Of a stretch of 10,832 nucleotides of DNA, positions 1-6,112 are shown piece by piece. This DNA comes from an uncultured Alistipes sp. GTDB taxonomy: Bacteria; Bacteroidota; Bacteroidia; Bacteroidales; Rikenellaceae. Location of the stretch: contig UROX01000081.1 of NCBI GenBank assembly GCA_900549685.1, positions 1-10,832 on the forward strand, in the 5' to 3' direction. The position numbers and the translations under genes are program-made. The notes beneath the pieces are model-generated. The model was not told the origin of the DNA. It saw nothing but the letters and a program-made list of their open reading frames with translations, and ran no database searches. The first letter of the stretch is position 1; every line of letters starts with the position of its first letter.

Positions 1-182
1 ATGTTTTCGTGCTTATTGCCGGCACGGCGCTCAGCGACAAGGACGATTGTACGGTGGTCTATCTTTACGACCGGGAAAAGAAGCCGACGACCATCGATGT
101 TTATAACACGGTGACCGGCGAAGATCTGCACACCTACGAAGATATTCTTCCGGGACGCGGCGTGGAATTCATTAAAAAATAA
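1..182 (+). CDS. 3' end of an unrecognised protein (partial)
   Basis: The reading frame is open from the left edge (codons in phase with position 3) to a TAA at 180-182 and gives about 59 C-terminal residues; the 5' part lies outside the window. The visible part alternates hydrophobic and polar residues in short strands (VFVLIAG, CTVVYLYD, TTIDVYN) separated by charged turns, and ends VEFIKK. This suggests a beta-rich domain, possibly the last blade of a propeller-like protein, but I do not recognise the family and assign no function. It lies 32 bases upstream of the ABC ATPase on the same strand, so it could be the preceding gene of the same transcription unit. No terminator hairpin is visible in the gap. 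The coding call rests on the open frame, composition like the neighbours and a stop placed just before the next gene. Confidence 0.6.
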   Translation, partial: VFVLIAGTALSDKDDCTVVYLYDREKKPTTIDVYNTVTGEDLHTYEDILPGRGVEFIKK

Positions 183-214
183 TCCGAAAATTACTAATCT
201 TTTAATCATTCCTG

Positions 215-1108
215 ATGGAAGAACGCAAAAATGTAATAGAGTGCCGCAACCTGACGCACTACTATGGCAAAAAACTGGTTTACGAAAATCTGAACATCTC
301 TGTCGGTGAAGGTCGCATTCTCGGTTTGCTGGGCAAGAACGGTGCGGGCAAGAGTACGACGATCAATATCCTCAACGGATTTCTGGCTCCCCGCTCGGGC
401 CAGTGTCTGATCTATGGCGAGGATACGCAGAACCTGTCGCCCGCGACGAAGGCCCGCATCGGTTACCTGATCGAGGGGCATATTCAGTATTCGTTTATGA
501 ATGTCCACCAGATCGAGAAGTTCTATTCGGGGTTTTATGAAAAATGGGACCGTGACGCCTATTTCAACCTGATCAACCGGCTGAAGATTCTCCCGCGGCA
601 GAAAATCTCGACCATGTCGTGCGGACAGCGTGCACAGGTGGCTTTGGGGCTTATTCTGGCCCAGGACCCCGACCTGCTGATCCTCGACGATTTCTCGCTG
701 GGACTGGACCCGGGTTATCGGCGTCTGTTCATCGACTACCTGCGCGAATACGCCAAGTCGAGGGGCAAGACGGTTTTCCTCACCTCGCACATCATTCAGG
801 ATATGGAGCGGCTGATCGACGACATCCTGATCATGGACTATAACCGGGTGCTCTATCAGGGACCGCTGGCCGATTTTCAGCGTGATTTCAAAGGGTTTTT
901 CTTCGAGGCCGAGGGAGAGTTCGACCTTTCGGGTTCGCCGGAGGTTGTCAATCTGGAACGGCTGAACAACCATTGCGAGCTGTACACCTATGCCACTGAA
1001 GAGGAGATCGTCGCGCTTTTGCAGAGCCGGGGCGTCGGATTCGTCAACTTCCGGCGGGAAAACCTCACCTTGGAGGATGCCTTTATCGGACTTACGGGTA
1101 AATACTGA
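215..1108 (+). CDS. ABC transporter ATP-binding protein (ABC-2 / DrrA-like class)
   Basis: Cytoplasmic ATPase of 297 residues that should power the two permeases encoded next to it. All core motifs are visible: Walker A GKNGAGKST at residues 40-48, a signature motif SCGQ at 135-138 (variant of LSGGQ), Walker B LLILD ending at D158, D-loop SLGLDP at 161-166 and switch histidine H192 in TSH. The residue after Walker B, normally the catalytic glutamate, is aspartate (D159). After the nucleotide-binding domain (about 7-222) there is a 75-residue C-terminal tail ending LTLEDAFIGLTGKY, usual for drug- or antibiotic-export-type ATPases of this class. There is no membrane segment, so it is a half-transporter that needs separate permeases. 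The ATG at 215 is chosen because the domain starts at once (VIECRNLTHYYG). No Shine-Dalgarno is seen, as is common in Bacteroidota. Its stop overlaps the next start by one base (TGATG), implying translational coupling. Substrate unknown. Confidence 0.95.
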   Translation: MEERKNVIECRNLTHYYGKKLVYENLNISVGEGRILGLLGKNGAGKSTTINILNGFLAPRSGQCLIYGEDTQNLSPATKARIGYLIEGHIQYSFMNVHQIEKFYSGFYEKWDRDAYFNLINRLKILPRQKISTMSCGQRAQVALGLILAQDPDLLILDDFSLGLDPGYRRLFIDYLREYAKSRGKTVFLTSHIIQDMERLIDDILIMDYNRVLYQGPLADFQRDFKGFFFEAEGEFDLSGSPEVVNLERLNNHCELYTYATEEEIVALLQSRGVGFVNFRRENLTLEDAFIGLTGKY

Positions 1109-1800
1109 TGCAGATGGGAAAGATAGTTTGGCATATTTTCTATAAGGAGTGGATCAAGACCCGCTGGACTTACCTTGCGGCGCTCGTGTTGGGACTGGCG
1201 ACGGTCTTTTACGTCTTCATCCGGGTGGAGAACGGCATGGAACGGTTCGGGGCCAAGACCTATATGCTCAAAGTGCTGTACGATAATCCGCCGTTGATCT
1301 ATTATCGTATGTTGCTTTACGTGCCGCTGCTGATCGCCGCGAGCGTCGGCGTCACGCAATACCTGCCGGAGACCGTGAACCGGCGTATCCGGCTGATGCT
1401 TCATCTGCCGGTCGCCAATACGCGGTTGGTGCTGGGTATGGCCCTCTATGGCGTTGCGGCGATCACCGTTTCCAATGCGCTGCTATACGGACTGTTCGCT
1501 GCGAAGAGCGCTGCCCTGTTTCCGGCTGAAATTACGCTTCCGGCGTTGAAGTCCGTATTGCCCTGGCTGCTGGCGGCATATCCGGTTTACGGGTTCATTG
1601 CCATGATTGCGCTCGAACCGAACCGTTGGCGGGCATTGCTGTATGCCGTTGCGGGATATTATCTCATTTCTCCGTTCGTCGTGTGCGGAGAAGCTCCGGG
1701 GTCCTATTTCTCGTCGGCGCTTCCCCTGCTGGTGATCGCCGCGGGGTCTTTCCCGTTGCTGTTGTATTCGTCATACCGTTTCAGTAAAGGAGAACGATAG
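1108..1800 (+). CDS. ABC-2-type permease subunit, first copy
   Basis: Integral membrane protein of 230 residues with about six predicted helices (roughly 21-40, 68-86, 105-128, 149-169, 173-192, 201-220), the usual size and topology of a half-size ABC-2 permease. The N-terminus IFYKEWIKTRW is a short amphipathic cytoplasmic segment before helix 1. A conserved cytoplasmic stretch QYLPE at 84-88 continues to RRIRLMLHLP at 92-101; this may be the coupling segment that contacts the ATPase (inference). A glutamate-proline pair (E170-P171) follows helix 4, and the protein ends RFSKGER. All these landmarks recur in the permease at 3078-3743, so the two are paralogues. The ATG at 1108 overlaps the ATPase stop; Met3 (1114) is an alternative start. 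The gene ends two bases before its partner at 1803. The family is called from topology and context; sequence motifs of permeases are weak, so the exact Pfam family is uncertain. Confidence 0.87.
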   Translation: MQMGKIVWHIFYKEWIKTRWTYLAALVLGLATVFYVFIRVENGMERFGAKTYMLKVLYDNPPLIYYRMLLYVPLLIAASVGVTQYLPETVNRRIRLMLHLPVANTRLVLGMALYGVAAITVSNALLYGLFAAKSAALFPAEITLPALKSVLPWLLAAYPVYGFIAMIALEPNRWRALLYAVAGYYLISPFVVCGEAPGSYFSSALPLLVIAAGSFPLLLYSSYRFSKGER

Positions 1801-1802
1801 CC

Positions 1803-3059
1803 ATGTACCGAAATATCATACGCGCCATCGCCGTTCTGTTCGCCGCATTCGCGGCTGCCATGGCATTGCCCGGGTTCTACCGCATGATTCCCGCATCGTG
1901 GCACGGCGATTATAAAAAGATCGTTTATTCGGAAGTTCTGGGCGATTTCATCATCTCGAAAAGCATCTATTCCGACGATCCGTCCGACAGGTCCGGTATC
2001 TGGTACGAAATCAGGGATTCGAAGGGCAACGCCTATACGCCCGAACAGGTCGATACGCTGGCCGTGCTTGAAAACGCTTCGCAGCTTATCTACGAAGGAC
2101 GTCTGCCTGAAACCGTCTGTGGTGTCGCCGTCACGCCAGAGTGTGTGTCTGCGCACGATTATGCGGTCTACTTCGGCGACGGCGGAGGCCGGGACTACGG
2201 ATTGTTCGATTTGAAGGACAAGCTGTCCTATGTTTCGAACGATTACCGGACGCAGGATCTGTTTCGTTTCGGCCGCGGCGGGATTGAGTTTCTCGATGCT
2301 CCCTCGAACCGGGTCGATACGGCGAAAACGACGGCTTTTCGCCGTGCACTTGCCGGTGCGGGATTCGTCTCTCCGGCGTCGGGCGCCTGGGCGCCTGCAG
2401 ACCGTACGGATGCCGAGACGCTGGGTTATTTCATGACCGACAGTCGCGGAGGGCTTTTCCGTATGGGAATGTGCGGCGGAGCGCCAGAGGTCGAGCGGAT
2501 CGTACTGCCGGAAGGATGCGGGGTGCGTAATTTGAGCTTTGCCGACCGGCCCGAATTTCTTGCCATGATGCTGACCGAAAAGGGCGATGTGTACCGGATG
2601 GGACGCGACTATGCCTTCCGCCGGCTTCCGCTGCCCGATACGCGCGGTATGTGGGTGGAGATGCACAGCATGCTGTTGTTCAACAAGTTCATCTATGCCT
2701 ATCACGATCATACGACCTGTTACGTTACGGATGTCGATTACCGGATGATCGACAGTTGTACGGTGAGTAACCGCACCTATGAACAGACTGCGAAATATAA
2801 AGTGCAACAAATCGTGTTTCCCTTTACCGTGCGTCTTACGCCTTGGCGCGGGCTGCGTTTCACGTGGTCCGAGGGGCTTCTCTGGCTATTGGTCAGCGTT
2901 TGCCTGACGGGAATCATGGTTGTGATCAAGCGTCGTCGCAGGGAGCCGCTGGACAATCCTTTCGCGCTTGCCGATCTGATGATCGTGGCGTTGTTCGGCG
3001 TCTACGGATTTTTGGGCGTACTGATCATGCCGGGACTCGGAAATCCGAATGTAAATTGA
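1803..3059 (+). CDS. DUF4857-like membrane-anchored extracytoplasmic protein, first copy
   Basis: Protein of 418 residues with one N-terminal helix (about 7-27), a large extracytoplasmic domain (about 30-350) and two C-terminal helices (about 359-378 and 391-409) separated by a basic loop (KRRRRE). Size, topology and position beside ABC-2 genes in a Bacteroidales-type genome match my memory of the DUF4857 family, which has no known function; the assignment needs an HMM check. The middle contains DLFRFGRGGIEF at 152-163 followed by VDT and an AGF motif, and from about 208 on beta-strand-like units (GYFMTDSRGGLFRM; then an LTEKGDVYRMGRDY unit; then a CYVTDVDYRMIDS unit) that resemble propeller blades. 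The last helix carries FGVYGFLGVLIMPG. The same landmarks occur in the protein at 3746-4966. It starts two bases after the permease stop, so it is probably made with it and acts as its partner, perhaps as a substrate receptor or regulator (inference). Confidence 0.85.
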   Translation: MYRNIIRAIAVLFAAFAAAMALPGFYRMIPASWHGDYKKIVYSEVLGDFIISKSIYSDDPSDRSGIWYEIRDSKGNAYTPEQVDTLAVLENASQLIYEGRLPETVCGVAVTPECVSAHDYAVYFGDGGGRDYGLFDLKDKLSYVSNDYRTQDLFRFGRGGIEFLDAPSNRVDTAKTTAFRRALAGAGFVSPASGAWAPADRTDAETLGYFMTDSRGGLFRMGMCGGAPEVERIVLPEGCGVRNLSFADRPEFLAMMLTEKGDVYRMGRDYAFRRLPLPDTRGMWVEMHSMLLFNKFIYAYHDHTTCYVTDVDYRMIDSCTVSNRTYEQTAKYKVQQIVFPFTVRLTPWRGLRFTWSEGLLWLLVSVCLTGIMVVIKRRRREPLDNPFALADLMIVALFGVYGFLGVLIMPGLGNPNVN

Positions 3060-3077
3060 TTTTAATAGCTGAAAGAT

Positions 3078-3743
3078 ATGATTTTACATCTTATATACAA
3101 GGAGTGGATCAAAACCCGCTGGTTTGCGCTCGTGGCACTCGTGGCGGGACTTGCAGCCGTGGTCGGCATATTCGCCGGCGTCGCCGGGGGTATTCGTGAC
3201 GACGCTCCGTTTTACCTGTCGCGGCTGTTGACCAATAAGGAGGTGTTTTTCGCGCTGTTCCATTTCGTACCGCTGTTCGCGGCCGTGCTGATCGGGGTGT
3301 CGCAGTTTCTGCCCGAGGTGGTCGACAAACGGATCAAACTCTCGCTGCACCTGCCGCTCGGACCGGTTCGGGTCGTTTACAGCATGGTGCTTTACGGATT
3401 TCTGCTGTTGTCGGCGATTCTGACCTGCTGCCTGCTGCTGTTCGTGGGGCTGACGGCCGTCTACCTTCCCGCCGAGGTAATCCGGGCAGCACTGGTGACG
3501 ATGATGCCGTGGGTGCTGGGTGGCATGACGGCCTATTTCTGGATAGCGATGATTGCAATGGAGCCGGTGGGGAAATTCCGCTTCTTCTATTTTATCGTCG
3601 CCTATCTGCTGATTTCGGTATTTATGAGAAAATTTGCTGTCGGCAATGTGGAGACGCTTCTGCCGGTGCTTGCGGCTCTTACGGGAGTTTCGAGTGTCTC
3701 GGTGCTCTTCACGGCCCGTCGGTTCAATAAGGGGGAGTTGTAG
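3078..3743 (+). CDS. ABC-2-type permease subunit, second copy
   Basis: Integral membrane protein of 221 residues, about six helices, homologous to the permease at 1108-1800 along its whole length. Shared landmarks are YKEWIKTRW at 7-15, the QFLPE at 76-80 leading to KRIKLSLHLP at 84-93, PAE in the loop before helix 4, IAMIAMEP after helix 4, and the C-terminal RFNKGE. There is no second ATPase gene, so the simplest model is a heterodimer of both permeases on a dimer of the single ATPase; two homodimeric transporters sharing the ATPase are the alternative. The ATG at 3078 lies 18 bases after the preceding stop, the largest gap inside the operon, with GAAAG shortly upstream that may act weakly as a ribosome site. 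The gene ends two bases before its own DUF4857-like partner, the same spacing as in the first pair. Substrate unknown. Confidence 0.87.
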   Translation: MILHLIYKEWIKTRWFALVALVAGLAAVVGIFAGVAGGIRDDAPFYLSRLLTNKEVFFALFHFVPLFAAVLIGVSQFLPEVVDKRIKLSLHLPLGPVRVVYSMVLYGFLLLSAILTCCLLLFVGLTAVYLPAEVIRAALVTMMPWVLGGMTAYFWIAMIAMEPVGKFRFFYFIVAYLLISVFMRKFAVGNVETLLPVLAALTGVSSVSVLFTARRFNKGEL

Positions 3744-3745
3744 AT

Positions 3746-4966
3746 ATGACGGCGAAAATTGTAAGAGTGCTGCTGGTGTTCACCACCATCCTGATTTTGG
3801 GCTTTTATCTGCCCGATCTGTTCCGCAGCCGGTTTGAGAAGCGTGCGGGCAAACGCCTGCTCTATTACAGCGAGGTGAAGCGCGATTTCGTGTTCAGCGA
3901 AGAGGTGTACGATTCGCTCCGGCAAGCCAACCGCATGATATATTACGACCGCAACGGCAATTCGCTGACCGAAAACGAATATGCCCGGCTGCTTCCTTTC
4001 GACAATGCGCGCAAGCTGAAGATGCTGGGCATGATGCCCGATTCGCTTATGGGCGAGCCGCTCACGCAGGAGGTGCTGCGGAGCGTGCGCCGCGTGATGC
4101 TCATCGGGGACCGCGGATTCGATTTCGCGCTGGCTCCCCTGTTCGAGTCGTGTCCCGGACATCCGGGCGTCGATCTGCCGCACGACCTCTTCCGGATCGG
4201 CAAGCGGGGCATCGAGTTCATCGACGCTGCGACGAATAGCGTCGATACACAGAAGAGCCGGATTTTCGACGAGGCGCTTCGCGAAGCCGGGTTCCGTGCT
4301 CCGGCGCGGGACATCTTCGGCATTCCTTCGCCGATCAAATCCCGCGACGACGGCTATTTCGTGGTCGACGCCCGCGGCAAACTCTTTCATTTGCTGATGG
4401 TCCACGGCGCACCGCGCGTGAAGGCCATTGACAACGATTTCGAGATCAAGCAGATCAAATGTCACGTGCCGGGGGAGATTTACTGCCATATCTTCACTCC
4501 CGATAACGAGCTTTATGCGCTGCTGACCGACTATACGCTGAAAAAACTGCCTATCGGAAAGAACAACGGCCGGTTCATGCTGACCTACAACCGCTATTTC
4601 CGTTCGTACAAGAATCTTGAGCAGGACAGCAGCACGATGTATGTCCTCGATCGCGATTTCGGGCCAGTCGACCGTTGCGCGATCGCAGTGAACAACTACC
4701 GCAATTCGCCGGCCGCCGCTGCCGAAGAGCGGATATTCCCGTTCCGCATCATGCTGACGCCCGGATATGCGCATTTCATTCCCATTCCCAATCCGGTGCG
4801 GCAGTTCTGGCTCGTCAACCTGTTTTTCACACTCCTGCTGCTCGTCGTCAAACGGCTGAACCGTTGCAGGCTCACGGGCGCATTCCATCTCGTCGATCTT
4901 GCCTTGACGGCCGTATTCGGCATTTACGGGTTCATCGCCGTGTTAATTTTCCCGAACAGATCCTGA
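3746..4966 (+). CDS. DUF4857-like membrane-anchored extracytoplasmic protein, second copy
   Basis: Paralogue of the protein at 1803-3059: 406 residues, N-terminal helix (about 5-22), long extracytoplasmic domain, then two helices (about 355-369 and 383-402) and a very short tail. The conserved block DLFRIGKRGIEFIDA begins at residue 147 and is followed by VDT and AGF as in copy one. The strand-rich region starts GYFVVDARGKLFHL at 203 and includes GAPRVKAI, a second unit near LYALLTDYTLKKLPI and a third near MYVLDRDFGPVDR. The last helix carries FGIYGFIAVLIFP, the best-conserved stretch of the pair. Early in the extracytoplasmic domain it has YYSEVKRDFVFSEEVYDS, matching YSEVLGDFIISKSIYSD in copy one. 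No catalytic motif is evident. The ATG at 3746 is two bases after the permease stop; its own stop is one base before the RND adaptor start, so it links the ABC half of the operon to the efflux-pump half. Confidence 0.85.
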   Translation: MTAKIVRVLLVFTTILILGFYLPDLFRSRFEKRAGKRLLYYSEVKRDFVFSEEVYDSLRQANRMIYYDRNGNSLTENEYARLLPFDNARKLKMLGMMPDSLMGEPLTQEVLRSVRRVMLIGDRGFDFALAPLFESCPGHPGVDLPHDLFRIGKRGIEFIDAATNSVDTQKSRIFDEALREAGFRAPARDIFGIPSPIKSRDDGYFVVDARGKLFHLLMVHGAPRVKAIDNDFEIKQIKCHVPGEIYCHIFTPDNELYALLTDYTLKKLPIGKNNGRFMLTYNRYFRSYKNLEQDSSTMYVLDRDFGPVDRCAIAVNNYRNSPAAAAEERIFPFRIMLTPGYAHFIPIPNPVRQFWLVNLFFTLLLLVVKRLNRCRLTGAFHLVDLALTAVFGIYGFIAVLIFPNRS

Positions 4967-4967
4967 T

Positions 4968-6110
4968 ATGAAGAAACATAGATTATTGCAGGCAGTACTG
5001 GTCGCTTTCATTCTGATTGCGGCCTATGGTGCGTACCGCTATATGGTCGTAACCAAACCGGTCGCCGAGAAGAACAAGGCGAAGAAAAGTGTCGTACACG
5101 TCCGGGCCGATACGGTCGCCTTGCGGGACTACGACGTCGTTTACACCTGTTTTGCGAAGGTTCATGCCGGGGCGACGGTCCGGCTCAGCTCGGAGGTCAG
5201 CGCGCGCATCGTCGCAGGGCCGGTCGCGCTGCGTGAAGGAACGAGTTTCCGGAAGGGAGACCTGCTCGTCCGGCTCTATGACGACGACGCGCGCGCATCG
5301 CTGATGGCTGCCCGGAGCCGTTATATGAGTTTGCTTTCGCAGCAGCTTTCCGATCTGGCCGTGGACTTTCCCCAAGAGGCGGACAAATGGAACGCCTTCT
5401 TCAACGGACTTTCCGTCGACGAGGACCTGCCGCCGCTTCCGGCGATCAACAGTGCGAAGGAGAAAGTTTATCTGGCAGTCCGGAATGTCATTTCCGAATA
5501 CTACGGAGTTCGGCAGGCCGAGATCAATCTGCGCAAATACGCCGTTTACGCCCCTTTCGACGGCGTATTTTCGACGGTGAGCAAAGAGGTCGGCGCCATC
5601 GCCTCCGTCGGGGGAGAGATCGCCACCATCACCCAGACCGACCGGCTCGAACTGGAAGCCGGCGTCGAACCCGATTATGTGCGTTATTTTTCCTGCGGCA
5701 GCGCCGTGACGGTGGAGGACGAAAGGGGCGGTTTCCGCGGTACGGTCGCCCGCATCGCCCCGTTCGTGGATGAGAACACACAGCGCGTGAAGGTCTATAT
5801 TCGGGTCGAAACTCCCGGCCGCAATCTGATTTCAGGCCAGCTCTACCGGGTGCGTATTGCTGCGGCCCGGCTCAAAGAGGTCGTGCGCCTGCCGCGCGAA
5901 GCCCTCTTCGGCGACGATACGGTTTATGCCTGCATCGACGGCCGCCTGCGCGCCCGGTCGGTCGAGGTCGTTTATGTGGATGAGGATTACGCCTATTTGC
6001 GCGGCCTGGAACCCGGAACGCTCGTCGTTGCCGAATCGCTGGTCAATCCTTCCGACGGGATGGAGATCGGTTTGCTGAAAGGTCGTCGGGCGTCTGATAA
6101 AACGAAATAG
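4968..6110 (+). CDS. RND efflux periplasmic adaptor (membrane fusion protein, HlyD/AcrA-like)
   Basis: Periplasmic adaptor of 380 residues that should bridge the RND permease and the TolC channel encoded downstream. It begins with an uncleaved-looking membrane anchor (about residues 7-28) and has no lipobox cysteine, unlike AcrA. The first half of the lipoyl-like domain lies at about 66-105 (LSSEVSARI ... VREGxxxxKGDLLVRLYD type pattern), the hairpin at about 106-190, the second lipoyl half at about 191-222 (YAVYAPFDGVFSTV, then VGAIASVGGEIATI), the beta-barrel at about 225-300 (with NLISGQLYRVRI near its end) and the membrane-proximal domain to the C-terminus (VVRLPREALFGDD onward). The hairpin is broken by a segment with DFPQEADKWNAFF and DLPPLP, so it is not one continuous coiled coil. 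The ATG at 4968 is one base after the upstream stop; the stop is two bases before the RND gene. Substrate unknown. Confidence 0.93.
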   Translation: MKKHRLLQAVLVAFILIAAYGAYRYMVVTKPVAEKNKAKKSVVHVRADTVALRDYDVVYTCFAKVHAGATVRLSSEVSARIVAGPVALREGTSFRKGDLLVRLYDDDARASLMAARSRYMSLLSQQLSDLAVDFPQEADKWNAFFNGLSVDEDLPPLPAINSAKEKVYLAVRNVISEYYGVRQAEINLRKYAVYAPFDGVFSTVSKEVGAIASVGGEIATITQTDRLELEAGVEPDYVRYFSCGSAVTVEDERGGFRGTVARIAPFVDENTQRVKVYIRVETPGRNLISGQLYRVRIAAARLKEVVRLPREALFGDDTVYACIDGRLRARSVEVVYVDEDYAYLRGLEPGTLVVAESLVNPSDGMEIGLLKGRRASDKTK

Positions 6111-6112
6111 TC

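Larger units (their letters stand above)
1108..4966 (+). other. Tandem duplication of a permease + DUF4857-like gene pair
   Basis: Two consecutive units (1108-3059 and 3078-4966) each hold a half-size permease followed after exactly two bases (TAG-CC-ATG and TAG-AT-ATG) by a DUF4857-like gene. Proteins at the same place in each unit share motifs from end to end. At DNA level most similarity has eroded, but the start of both permease genes keeps a 24-base match with a single difference (1144-1167 and 3099-3122), encoding KEWIKTRW. This indicates an old duplication of the whole pair, kept in order and orientation, rather than a recent repeat. Confidence 0.85.

Noticed and set aside
1704..2810. 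Minus-strand open frame of 368 codons opposite the first DUF4857-like gene
   Set aside because: Antisense shadow with biased composition and no recognisable domain.
3602..4888. Minus-strand open frame of 428 codons opposite the second DUF4857-like gene
   Set aside because: Same antisense effect; the + strand gene is supported by its paralogue, tight junctions and membrane topology, while the antisense product has none of these.
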